This document shows positions 9,858 to 19,540 of a stretch of DNA of 64,000 nucleotides, piece by piece. The stretch's first letter is position 1. Each line of letters starts with the position of its first letter. The DNA is taken from assembly GCA_002794775.1 (NCBI GenBank), contig NBAY01000084.1:90555-154554 (forward strand), read 5' to 3'. The notes under the pieces were generated by a model. That model was not told the DNA's origin. It made no database searches and worked only from the letters and a program-made list of their open reading frames with translations. The translations under genes and the position numbers were made by a program. Source of the stretch: Porodaedalea pini. Lineage: Eukaryota; Basidiomycota; Agaricomycetes; Hymenochaetales; Hymenochaetaceae.

Positions 9858-10314
9858 GTCACCATTGTGCCGCCCCATAACCTTTCATCGTGCTTTGCCC
9901 TGTCGCCGACGCCATAGCCGTCGCCGGGCAAGCAAATACCAACCATCGCATCCCATCGCGCCTCCTGCCGCTGTTGGGAATATTTCCACCTCCAACACGT
10001 CGACCTCATCGGTCAACATCATCACCGAAACCCCCGCGTCAATCGACCCCCACCTCGAATATGCCTTACAGACATTACGTGACCAAAATTATGCATTAAA
10101 TAATAGGCTCCCATATCTCCCTATGCGCCCGTTACCATTTAGTTACAGAGCTAGCGGACATCTTAACCCTTATGCCCAACCCTTCACCCCTAACGCCCCT
10201 ATCACGGACTCTTCCACATTTAGTCGTAGCCCAGCCAACCCAGATGAGAACTCTGTAGAGTACTGGCTATCCTTCCCCGATCCACGCCCTGACATAGGCC
10301 ACCACTCGTATTAG

Positions 10315-11134
10315 TTCTTTCTGTTGTTTCAATTTCTGTGCAGCACGACAGCTGTTTCCTGGGAGTTTGTCGTAGGGTAGCAGCAATTATAAGGGATCAC
10401 TCACGTGCGTTCGGATGCCGGTACCTTTCTCCGTGATCCGCATGCACCTGTCGTGCCGTCAAATATATGCCGCGTCGTCGCGTAGATTACCTAATAGGTG
10501 CATAGCTCTTGATATACATGTAGCAGCTTTGCTCTTATTACATTCGGCCTTTTCTTTCGACTGTCGGCCTCTCTTGCGTCGTCTCGCAACTCGCCCTTTA
10601 TACTGTGAGCAATGCATTATACAATCTACAACAGACGAACACACACACATATATAAAAGAAAAATTCTGAGAGAGACGAATTGCAAGTGCACGCGAGTGA
10701 GCATGATGATGAATTAAAAAATAGTTATACAGGAAGGGAAAAGCACGTACAGTATATATGAAAGCTAATGGAAAGAAAGGAGTTGGGAAGGACATGTACA
10801 GTGATAACTAACAATGTAAGGGTAAATGCAAGAAGCCAGATAGGCTGATGACGAGGGAAAAGTCGAGTACATCGGAGCTCGCTGTGTGTTAGGGTATACA
10901 AGAACCGACAGCCCGAAAAGACAGTAAAGTTCAGACCAAATATCGAATGCGGGGATGAGAATATTAATGGTGAGCGAAAGCAAGGCTCATCGAAGTCAGA
11001 GTTCGAAAACAAATCTGGTAGGGAAACGGCATGACACAAATCCAAATCTAGCTGCATTTCATCAAGGGAGCAGACAACCGACGGGTGCTTTGGATGCGCA
11101 GACAGGAGCGTCACCACCGAAAACGACTGACGGA
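10315..11134. other. Intergenic, no gene seen
   Basis: Only short overlapping frames, none with domain signal or splice support. It holds the 3' flank of the minus-strand gene ending at 11135 and of the split gene. Confidence 0.6.
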
Positions 11135-13348
11135 TTAACCACGCATATACGGGTCGACAATACTCTCTGCATCATCCGAGTCCGCACATGCAACGTCCCT
11201 TTCCTCATCACGTACAGATGTCTTCGGCCCAAAGGTACCGACAGACTCGCGAGAGCCCTTCGCATCCGGCTCTATATTCACCTCAATCCCGTCCACTAAG
11301 ATGCGCGTGGACAACGCACTCCGACTGGACTTGGATATGTGAGTTACAGTGCTGGGGTGGCACGCAGGGTCGATATCCGAGTCACTGTCCTCCACCACGA
11401 TAACATCATTCGAGCCGGAGTCCGGCTGGTCTTCATCGACCCATGCCTCTTCCTCTGCGACCTCTCCAAGTTGTGGTCGCAGATGCACTTCTCCATGCAC
11501 TTCCGCTCGAGCGAGACTAGCGCCTCCTCCTGTCACAGAGGCCGTACCAGAGGGCATCTCACATGCACCGACATCAACAATTCCTGCCCTGCCCGCCTCC
11601 TCCATCGTGCCAGATAAAGGATTTCTGCCGCTCGCGTCTTCGGTATGCTCAAATTCCGGCCTGATTTCTACGATCTCGAACTCAACGGGTACGCTGACCT
11701 GTGACCCTCCGCGTCCTCCCGCACTGTTGCCTGCGACCCGCGACCACAACCGACTCAGGCCCTTCCTCTGTACATGCGCCGTCGACTTTGCGTGCAGCGA
11801 GCGCTTCCTGGATGCGGTCCCGGAGATGGACGGTACACTTCGACTACGTCGCGGCACACGGCGAGGAAGCGTTCCTTCATGCGTTCGCTCGGCGGACTCT
11901 TTGCCATTGTCATCCACCTTAAGGTTTTCAGCACTCTCTTTCCCTTTCCCTTTCGCCTCTGCCGACCTCCCCACGTGCCCAAGCATCGACTTCCTGCGTC
12001 CCAACCCCGCGTTATCTTCTTCCTTCGGCATCTTCTTTCCTTTCGCACCAATATTGCCGGCACCGCCACGCCCCGTACTGCGACTCGCTGCAGCGCGTGC
12101 ACGAGACGATTCTATAAGAAAACGCTCCTGGGCGGCGAGACGGAGTTCGTGGTCGTGTGTCAACGCAGCGGTTGTCGGGAATAGACCTATATGAAAGCGA
12201 AAGGCGTATTAATATCTGAGAGACGACGACAAGCAAAGGGAGAATCAGAGGACATAAGTCTGATGAAAATGTACGAGAAGGGACGATGTGTAGAATGAAA
12301 TTTCCGCGCAGCCGCACAGTCCTTCGTCCTTCAGAGTATAAGCAGTGCAAGAGACGTGCGGCCTGAGAGAATGGACCGCAAAGTGCACGTAACTTTTTTA
12401 AAAGAAATAAAATCCACACGCAAGAGCAGACGCAAAGTGAATAGGAAGCCAGCCAGACATGAAAGTAAATGAAGGAGGCGTGGAGGGAAAAAGTGCTCAC
12501 CAGCATCAATTTTTTTGTTCTCCTTCCTATACACGCCTGCGCCGCCGCGCCCTGTACGCGTCCGACCCGCCTTCTTCGTCTTCACACCATTCCCGTTTGC
12601 ATCTCCCTGCTGCTCGCTCGTCACGTCGTCAATAGCCTGGAGGCGCTTCCCGTCTGCTCGCATGGCTGCGTCCGCTGCAAGGTGCCTCGCGTACTCCGAG
12701 CTCGTGCCCGAACTGCGTCTCGTTGCCGTCGACTTGGAAATAGACGAGGTGCTGGATCCTGGCGCGTTCGGAATTCCAAATGTATTAACGGAATTCGTGG
12801 AGAGAATTGAATCCCTGAAACGAGTCCTGAGGGACGGCGAGGACGAAGACCCGAGGTCTGAGAGCGTCTCATCTCCATGATGATCAAAGTCGGACACGGA
12901 GACATCGACAGAGACAGGACGTCCTGTGCCCTTTCCCGAAGAGAAGTAGGAGCGCTTTGTGCTGGCGCTGGCGCGTCTATCGGAGGCGGTGGACGTGGAA
13001 TGCAGCGACGTGCCGCTCGATCCAGACTCGGAATGAGAACCAGTGCTCGCTAACAAGGGTGGTGGCGAGTGGGGTGAGTAGACAGCCGACGGGCTAGTTT
13101 GGGATTGTGCATGAGACTGTGCGGCGCGGATGTTGCCCAAGCCGCCACGTCCCGAGGAGGGTACCTACAGCACAACTGCGCTCAGAAAAGTCATGAAGCA
13201 CAAAGCAAAAACAACTCACACTTGGTTTATCCTTCTTTGGACTCAATATCGGGCTTGGAAGGCGGGGCACAGGCACTGCGAGACGCAAGCGCGGACGCGT
13301 ACCTGCACCATCCTCGTGTTCCTTTGGAGAGGTGACAGCAGCCGACAT
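11135..13348 (-). CDS. GRGGxGN-motif protein (DUF3602 / Par32-like)
   Basis: Three exons join in frame: 13348-13220, 13164-12501 and 12186-11135, giving 614 residues. The donors GTGAGT and GTGAGC and the acceptors TGTAG and ATATAG are good. The diagnostic Gly-Arg-Gly-Gly motif occurs three times: SGRGGLGNI near residue 47, TGRGGAGVY near 247 and TGRGGAGNI near 302. This is the repeat that defines fungal DUF3602 proteins. The yeast member Par32 is a phosphoprotein linked to TORC1 and ammonium-transporter control; whether that role holds here is inference. The rest is Ser/Arg-rich and probably disordered, with an acidic C-terminal half (VVEDSDSDID). The second intron, 314 nt, is unusually long and could hide a small exon. 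Confidence 0.8.
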
Positions 13349-13687
13349 CAAAGTTAGTGGAGAGTAGGTGTAGAGGACGCTGTGGGAGCATCCGTCCGGC
13401 CATATGTACTGCAGTGATAAGGATGGAAGCCTCAATGCAAACAGATGAGAACGCTGCGGGCGCTTGAGGGTAGAGTGGGTACGGAAACGGACGATAAGAA
13501 GATACCCGTCGCACAGTACTTATCGCCGTTTCCCACTCGTTCTTCCCATCATGAATCAATTGCTTGTCGGGAGTACGTGTGGCCATCGTCCGACGAGCAC
13601 GTCACTAGCGTTTGTGCTCGACAGGGCAGCATCGACACCGCCTTGATGCTCGCTATAGAGCAAATCTTGAAGGGAAAAAACAGCCAT
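13349..13687. other. Intergenic, no gene seen
   Basis: The likely promoter side of the minus-strand gene starting at 13348. Short frames here lack any support. Confidence 0.5.
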
Positions 13688-15254
13688 TCAAAACTGAAGG
13701 CCTAATTTGCTTGCCTTTTCTCTCCTAAACTGGGGATCGTCTCGGCGTACGTGTACTCGAATTTCGCGCTCGTGATTGTTCATGAGACGGGTTTCCACTG
13801 TAATGTCCGTGCGTCGGTGTCGTGTCAAGAGCAAGATAAGCTTAAGGAGAGGCACCGGTGAGGTTTCACACGACGCGTTGGTTGGGAGGATCATCTTCGT
13901 TGGAGGTACGTCGGCCAAACAGATAATTTCAGAAGGATAGAATTCACAGGCTTCATAGGACTGCTCTTTGCGCTCGTCACTCCTTTCTCTGCTATTTACG
14001 AACTCGACGAGCTCGGATCTGACACCGTACGTGTGCATCTGGATCTTTCAGATGCCACCCAGTGCTCCTCTGCCGCGAAGACTCGTTTCTTGGGCGCAGG
14101 GATACCTCGAGAGGTCAAGGCTCTGTGCACGCACGCATCGTGCTACTAGCGTGCGTCGGAGCGTGCAACTTTACTCAGAAGGCTAGGTCAGAACCTACGC
14201 GGGATGGGCACGAGGCACGGAGGGAGGCATAGGGACGCGTCGCGGAAATGGATGCAGAGAAGTAACTTGGATTTCACCTGCCGATGTCCGCTAACGCCGC
14301 TTCGCTCTCCTTCTCGCTCTCGACGCCTCCCCTCTCTACCGCGAATTCTTTGCTGTTCAACGTCTCAGCCGAAGGGACCAACTCTGACGGATATGACGTC
14401 GAGAGAATTTTGTTTGCTTGGTTTGGCGATGGGCCTGCTGTGCCTTTTGCGCGCCAGTTTGACCTAAAAGCACGCGCAACACGCGCGCTGCGAGGCGTCA
14501 GATACTTAACAGGAATGATTTCAGCGCCGCGGGATTTAGCCTTGATGACACAAGCCTTAACCAGACACTCCAGTCCGCATCGCCCCTTGCGCAGACCGAC
14601 CAGCTATGGCCCACACCGGAGAAAGAGATGCATTCGCAGGCTAAACAAGAATTTCTGGAACAGTGGAAGGCGCTTTCGTCATTTGATTTGGACTTGGCAC
14701 CTATCATTGATGGGAAGAAGGACGCGATCGAGAAGGACTTCTTGGACATGTTTTGTGATCTGTGGACGTATGGACAGGTACGAGGCGATGTTCAAGGTGT
14801 GCAATTAGACACTGGTGCGTGCAATCAAATTGTCAAGTAGATTGATTGTGTCTAATGCACTGGGCAGATTGAACGCAATTCTCTTCCGACATCCCACTCA
14901 TAGTCTTCGGCCAATTCCCCGCCCCTCTCTCGGCTCACCTATGGACCCTAGTGCCCCGTCTGACCCGTGCCCCGTGTCCACGCTACTCCTCTGTGATTTA
15001 TTCGTCCCCGCCGAGTAGAATAAGTCACTCATCAGCCAGAGAAACAAGCCCAGTATCCGCACCCGTCTTGGCATCGCGTTGTTCCCCTCATCGAAGAAGA
15101 CATGGATAAGCAGTGGAAGAAGGCGGCGCCACTTGATGGAAAGCCTTACGCTGTAGAGACTGTACCAAATAGAACGAGGACGAGAGAAAGAACTTGAACG
15201 ATTGCTAGCCGAAGAGAGGACAACGAAGTTGCAGTCGCTGGGCAGCTCTGCCAC
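13688..15254 (-). pseudogene. Unrecognised gene beginning MAELPSD, copy 2, interrupted
   Basis: The start (MAELPSDCNF at 15254) and the segment after it (RKAF/HQV.. CLLR) match copy 1 at 3.4 kb. The match resumes only at 14038-13688 (EQSYEACEFYPSEIICLADV and on), about 1 kb downstream. The intervening 14,040-15,080 has no counterpart in copy 1 and carries a plus-strand gene. A short intron with acceptor CTACAG appears to have been gained or kept after residue 10. The family is unknown; the pair is best read as two differently broken relics. Confidence 0.4.
14284..14903 (+). CDS. Hypothetical protein inside the interrupted MAELPSD copy
   Basis: Plus-strand coding signal in at least three pieces. 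The first starts MSANAASLSFSLS at 14284. A second frame is open from about 14508 to 14777 (SLDDTSLNQTL... FLDMFCDLWTYGQ). It is followed by a GTACGA donor, a GGGCAG acceptor at 14867 and a short last exon ending at TAG 14901-14903. The first intron is not placed with confidence (donor near 14450, acceptor ACAG or TCAG near 14512-14522). The middle exon is acidic and probably helical. No family is recognised. It could also be a fragment carried in by the inserted segment. Confidence 0.4.
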
Positions 15255-15259
15255 TGTGG

Positions 15260-15640
15260 ATCGAGAGCGAAGTGGTACACGCTAGGACAGGCTAATCAAT
15301 GGACCGTTTTGACGGCGTTGGTGGAGCATGAGCATGCTTAGCAGCAATTACAGACGTCACAGGATTTCAACCGAAATTGGTCGCCGACGCGCCTCCAGAG
15401 TACTGCGGAATCGACATGGAGCGTTATGGATCTTGTACCGGCGTCAGAACGCACAAACCCACGTCTCCTGAGTCGTTGTCGTTTTGCAAATTACAGTTTT
15501 GGTTTCCTGGCTGAAGTGAGAACAGCGGAACCATCCCGTCAGATGGAGAAGGGGGCGGGGCGACGGAGGCTCGGGGGAGTGATACTGTAGATGAGGATGA
15601 GGACGTGGAGGAAAGAGAACCTGAAGAGCAATGATGGAGC
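15260..15640. other. No gene seen
   Basis: A bridge between the MAELPSD relic and the membrane-protein fragment. I see no supported frame or repeat. Confidence 0.5.
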
Positions 15641-15644
15641 CTGC

Positions 15645-15754
15645 TTCATTTTCTCCCGCTTTCTACTCTGCTGGATTCCATGTATCGTCCATTGCGTCGT
15701 AAAGTTTTTGGACTGCATCTACGGCCAGGTTACTCTTCGCCAACTTTCATCTGA
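15645..15754 (+). pseudogene. C-terminal fragment of membrane protein (partner of 60465-61028)
   Basis: Reads LLDSMYRPLRRKVFGLHLRP then GYSSPTFI and TGA. It matches the C-terminus of the minus-strand gene at 60465-61028 (LLDSMHRSLIRKSFGLHLRP). There the frame runs three codons further, because a Ser codon replaces this TGA. No upstream exon is present, so this is only a tail. It lies convergent to tyrosinase copy B, as its relative does to tyrosinase copy C. Confidence 0.6.
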
Positions 15755-16044
15755 AATAGACAAAAGCTGCGTTCACGAGCTTAAGTAGATTCGTTGAAAC
15801 AATTGAACTCTGTTTTCATATAGCAATCACATTCGAAAGTATTATCTTTCTACTTCGTAGTCCGTTCATCAGGCAACGGTCATTTAAAACAAGAAACATC
15901 GTAATTCTTCTATAGAGCATTCTGAGGCTCCTTCACGCCGCGTTTAGGAGGCGGGTTTAAGCTGCATGAAAGGGGATCTCTGCTTGAGCACTTGTGATCG
16001 GGATGCAAATGATTTAACTTTGGTGACACTTACTGCTCGCCACC

Positions 16045-18286
16045 TCATTCATTCTCCAAACAAAAGCCACCCACCCGGCCGTGCGTGATCGAGTGGTGGT
16101 TTTTGAACGTTCCGCGCTTCGGAAATCCAACGACGCCGCCTGTGTGGTGGCCCAAGGAGATCGGCGCCGAGGAGACACGCACTTGAAGCGACGGGACATC
16201 CTCAAGGGGTACCTCTGTCCCATCAACCTACCAACGTAATCAGGCCTTTTAGAAAAGAATTAGTGAGGGAGAGAAGTGGGAAAACATACAAGCTCGCAAC
16301 GCCAGTGCATGTGCGTCTTAAGGTACGCAGTTATATCCTCTTCGTTGTTGAGATCCTTCTTCCTTTCCAACAACGCACCTACAAACATTGTCAGTCGTCT
16401 ATCATAAGGTCAAACAAGACACATCAAGGATAAAAATCCTACTTGTGAGAGGAACATGTCCAGAAATTATCTCGCCCGCAGCCTCGCGTTGGTTACAATT
16501 GTCACACTGGCCACTCGTGTTTCTGAAGATGGCAACATCACCAACCAGCTCGGGTGCAAGCGTCCAATTCTCCGACGGGACGTTCTCCGCCAGGAAGATG
16601 TGGATGTACGCGCTTCTCGCAAACTGGTAGGGATTGACTGAGACGGTCACGATCCAATCGCGGTGATCGTCACTAGGATAAAGCGGGCCGGCTGCAGTGA
16701 AAGCAACAGTAAGTATCGCAAATAAGAAGGAAAGAAGATGAAGGAGGCAAAAGACTAGGTGTAGTATGGAGACGGAACGTACGCTTGGTGGAAGGATGGC
16801 CGCTCTCGGAACGGCGAGGTCCGTAGAGCTTTATGATTTCCTCCGTAACGATCTTCTTCAACTCGGAAGGGCTAGCTTTCTTGTCGCTGACTTCCGCATA
16901 GGTCGATCCAAACTCCTCATATCTGTAGCTTCTCGCTGAATTCCAGAAGGTGGCGTCATCGACGTGGAAGGGCGTGAGGTCTGTGAGGACATCGACTTGA
17001 GTCCCGGGCTGAATGGTGGCGCTTCCGTCTTGTGAGTCGCCAGGAACGACCCAAACATCAGGATTGAGAGCTTGCCAGAGGGCTATAAGGCGATCCACCT
17101 TTGCAAAGTATCATTAGACACCTCAACTCGCATAAAATCAAAATTCAATCGAGGATGAAGTGACCGACATTTGTGTGGTGAAGAAAGAATATCGGGTCAA
17201 AGCCCGCCATTCCGTTATCCCCCATGTGTCCAGAGCCACCGACCGCGAGATGAACCGAATCATGGATCCCCTCTAGGCTGTCTTGAAAGCTCGTTGTGTG
17301 GTTTGAAAAGGTCGGCCAATCGTGAACATAGGCTAGCAAATTGAATGTTCTGTCACGTAATTGGCCGTTGATCTTGTCTATGGCCCTAGTTATCTTGGTT
17401 GTTAATTATTCCGCTTGAAAAGTATAATCTTGCTACCTACGCTTGGACCTCATTAGGTTGACTATGGGCATCTGCGCTTTCGGATGACGGGTGGCGCAGC
17501 GTTTGCGGCCAGATGGCGAACGAGTCCTGGAAGGAGGAGTCGATAGGGTGGTAGCGGTACCCAATGAGCGGGTTACGAATCTCCTTCTTCACTCCGTCAG
17601 GAGCGGTGATGACCGTAACGATCTCCTGGGTGTTCACAAGGGGATGAAGGGTAGGGTTCGCTACCCAGTCCCAATAACTTTGGGTCGTGTCAACGAGTAG
17701 AACAACGGAAATCAAAGAAAAGTCATCACGTACGGCTGACGGAGACGTTTGAGGGCTTCCTGATACTTATGCTTCAGAGCCGGATCTGTGTAAGAGTCGG
17801 CGATGAGCTGGGCCTCACGACAAACTACTTGCTAAAAAATAACCTCAGAGATACAGTTTCAGACGAATAGAGCTTGAAACGACAAATACCTCGTAAAGCG
17901 CCACGTAAGGGCGATGCCAGGTTGGGAAGAGGACGCTACCATGAGTGCAGTATCCGCCAAACTTGACGTTTTCCTGAACTGCGACGTTATCCCATGGGAT
18001 GTAAGGCAAGCCATGGATACCTTGGGTCAACGTCATTAGCACACGTCACGAATCGGAAAGGATAGAGTAGAGCTCGTTCACCTCCAACCTGGAAGAAGCT
18101 TGTCAATTTCTTCTGATCACAGTCCTGGATACAAGCGAGGGCCTGTATGTAGAGGTTAAGGACGTCGGCGTCCTTAACAAACTCGTTGAACTCCTTGCGA
18201 AAGGGAGGAACTTTTCCAGGTAGAACTCCAGGGCGAACGCCTTCTACGTGGTAGTACTGAGATTGTTTTGTAAGAGCATCGGCCAT
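16045..18286 (-). CDS. Tyrosinase (polyphenol oxidase), copy B, complete
   Basis: Nine exons join without a stop: 18286-18082, 18020-17890, 17831-17734, 17677-17441, 17385-17169, 17098-16783, 16691-16443, 16378-16290 and 16227-16045, giving 574 residues. That is within the usual range for mushroom tyrosinases. CuA ligands are H71 (GIHGLPY), H95 (YCTHGS, with C93 for the Cys-His thioether) and H104 (WHRP). CuB ligands are H265 and H269 (GIHDSVH) and the HH pair 293-294 (FFLHHTN, spliced onto VDRLIALWQ). A YWDW motif follows the third splice. The part after about residue 400 is the C-terminal lid domain that keeps fungal tyrosinase latent. No signal peptide is visible, so it is probably cytosolic. 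Role: phenol oxidation and melanin-type browning. The product is very close to copy A. Confidence 0.95.
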
Positions 18287-19051
18287 GATGGAAGCACAGA
18301 TGTTGTCGGTGGAAGACAGAATCTGAAGAAAGACGAAGAGCGATGGGGGGATGAAGCGAAATAAAGAGCGCTTTTAAAGAACAAGGCATGAGGTCGTGAA
18401 TTTGGGGATTCTGCGGAAGGACCACAGCGCCTAGCAGTCTGACGTCGGAGGTTTGAAAGATGCCATTCAGAGCCGTGAGTTGGGTTCATGTGTCTCGTTC
18501 ATCTTCCATGCAAGAGCCCGCACTCCGCAAGTCCTACAGCGGATACAGGCTCTTCTCAAACGTAACCCATATGTAATTCTGATCATGCATGATACGTGTG
18601 GAGTGGATTTTGAGGGGTTGAAAGCGGCTGGGCGCTGTAGAAAATGACCGTGCGGGAAGTCGTTCTCCACACAAGTTTCCCAGTTGGTAGTCTGGTACAA
18701 GTCCAACGAACGTAACGTCTGTGCTATGCGCGAACGTGCACATGCTCAGATTCCGTCCGAACTTCCCTTGCAAACGACAGCACTGGAAGTAGACCATTTG
18801 AATTAGTGTGAATAGCGATCTAGAGCCATGGGAATGAAGGTGGCAAAGTAGCGGGACTACGAACTAACTCACATCGTTGAAGCAATCCGATGACCGTTGG
18901 TGCAAGTCTGCGCTCCGTCTGCATGGCTCTCAATCATACCCATGCTAGTGAAGCAAGTCTCCGATGATTTGGAAAGAGCCTCCAACCGATGATCGGTGTT
19001 TCAGAATCTGAAGGTCAATGGGTTTTCAAGTGAGGTCTTTGAGCTACACAT

Positions 19052-19276
19052 TTATGACAGGAACAATGCCCCCCCTTGGTCAAGCATCTTGACTGCTTGC
19101 TTCGAATCATTTTTCTCAACAGCATAAGGGGCCACATCCAAAGCGAGTGTCTGAAAACTATTTTTTCTAACCTGGTTATGTTGCATCGTCAGAGAGTGGG
19201 TCTCATAGTGAGGACTGTGAACCTGAGGTTGCATTCTAGGAGTGACAAGGCTATCACATAAATCTTGAGCGTCCAT
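19052..19276 (-). pseudogene. Decayed ankyrin-like ORF, copy B
   Basis: Counterpart of 2597-2845. The repeat-like stretch reads LALDVAPYAVEKNDSKQAVK then MLDQGGA, with three extra residues compared with copy A. The helix pattern is weakened, which fits neutral decay. Confidence 0.3.
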
Positions 19277-19387
19277 ACCATTCTGCTCGGGCTGAGCATT
19301 TGACTATTCCATCCAGTCGCGTCAACAAGCTGGAAGGTGGGTAAGTAGGTAAAATTGCGGCTAAAGAGCCGGAGCAGAAATTTGTCA

Positions 19388-19525
19388 CACAGCGGGCAAA
19401 ATATTACATAAAATAATTCTGGGCTTCAGAATTTTAGTTGGTATGTTGATCGACCAATTTGGAAGGGGGAAGTGCCCATTCTGACCAGAATTCCGAATAT
19501 GTTACGTAATATTCTGCCCGCTGTG
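19388..19525. mobile_element. 138 bp MITE with terminal inverted repeats
   Basis: The left end CACAGCGGGCAAAATATTAC and the right end, read inverted, CACAGCGGGCAGAATATTAC match over about 30 bp with few differences. The paralogous site in copy A (atttgtcagc, 2971-2980) lacks the element, so its borders are fixed by an empty site. The target duplication is only 2-3 bp (CA or TCA) and ambiguous. It has no coding capacity, so it must be mobilised in trans by an unidentified DNA transposase. Confidence 0.75.
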
Positions 19526-19540
19526 ACAGCTTTTTCGGAA

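Larger units (their letters stand above)
3511..10314 (+). pseudogene. Small Arg/Pro-rich protein gene split by gypsy-1 insertion
   Basis: Exonic sequence 3511-3601 (starting MHPRRTALRF) and 9863-10314 (ending DPRPDIGHHSY then TAG) are one reading frame once the 6,256 bp element and one copy of its target duplication are set aside. The combined frame would be 180 residues. Proof that they belong together is the uninterrupted paralogue at 35031-35711 (minus), which matches on both sides of the insertion point (LRSSL.. before, LPCRRRHSRRRA after). The N-terminal part is basic, the C-terminal part Pro/Ser/Asn-rich. No known domain is recognised. The gene is now inactive as a unit unless the fragments are expressed separately. 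Confidence 0.7.
16478..19540. repeat. Segmental duplication, copy B
   Basis: Direct counterpart of 1-2990, including the 5' flank and the decayed ankyrin-like ORF. It differs by point changes, small indels and a 138 bp MITE at 19388-19525. After 19,540 the two loci are unrelated. Confidence 0.85.

Noticed and set aside
11349..12194. Plus-strand frame of 281 codons
   Set aside because: It is antisense to the third exon of the GRGGxGN-motif gene and Ser/Pro/Arg-rich without motifs.
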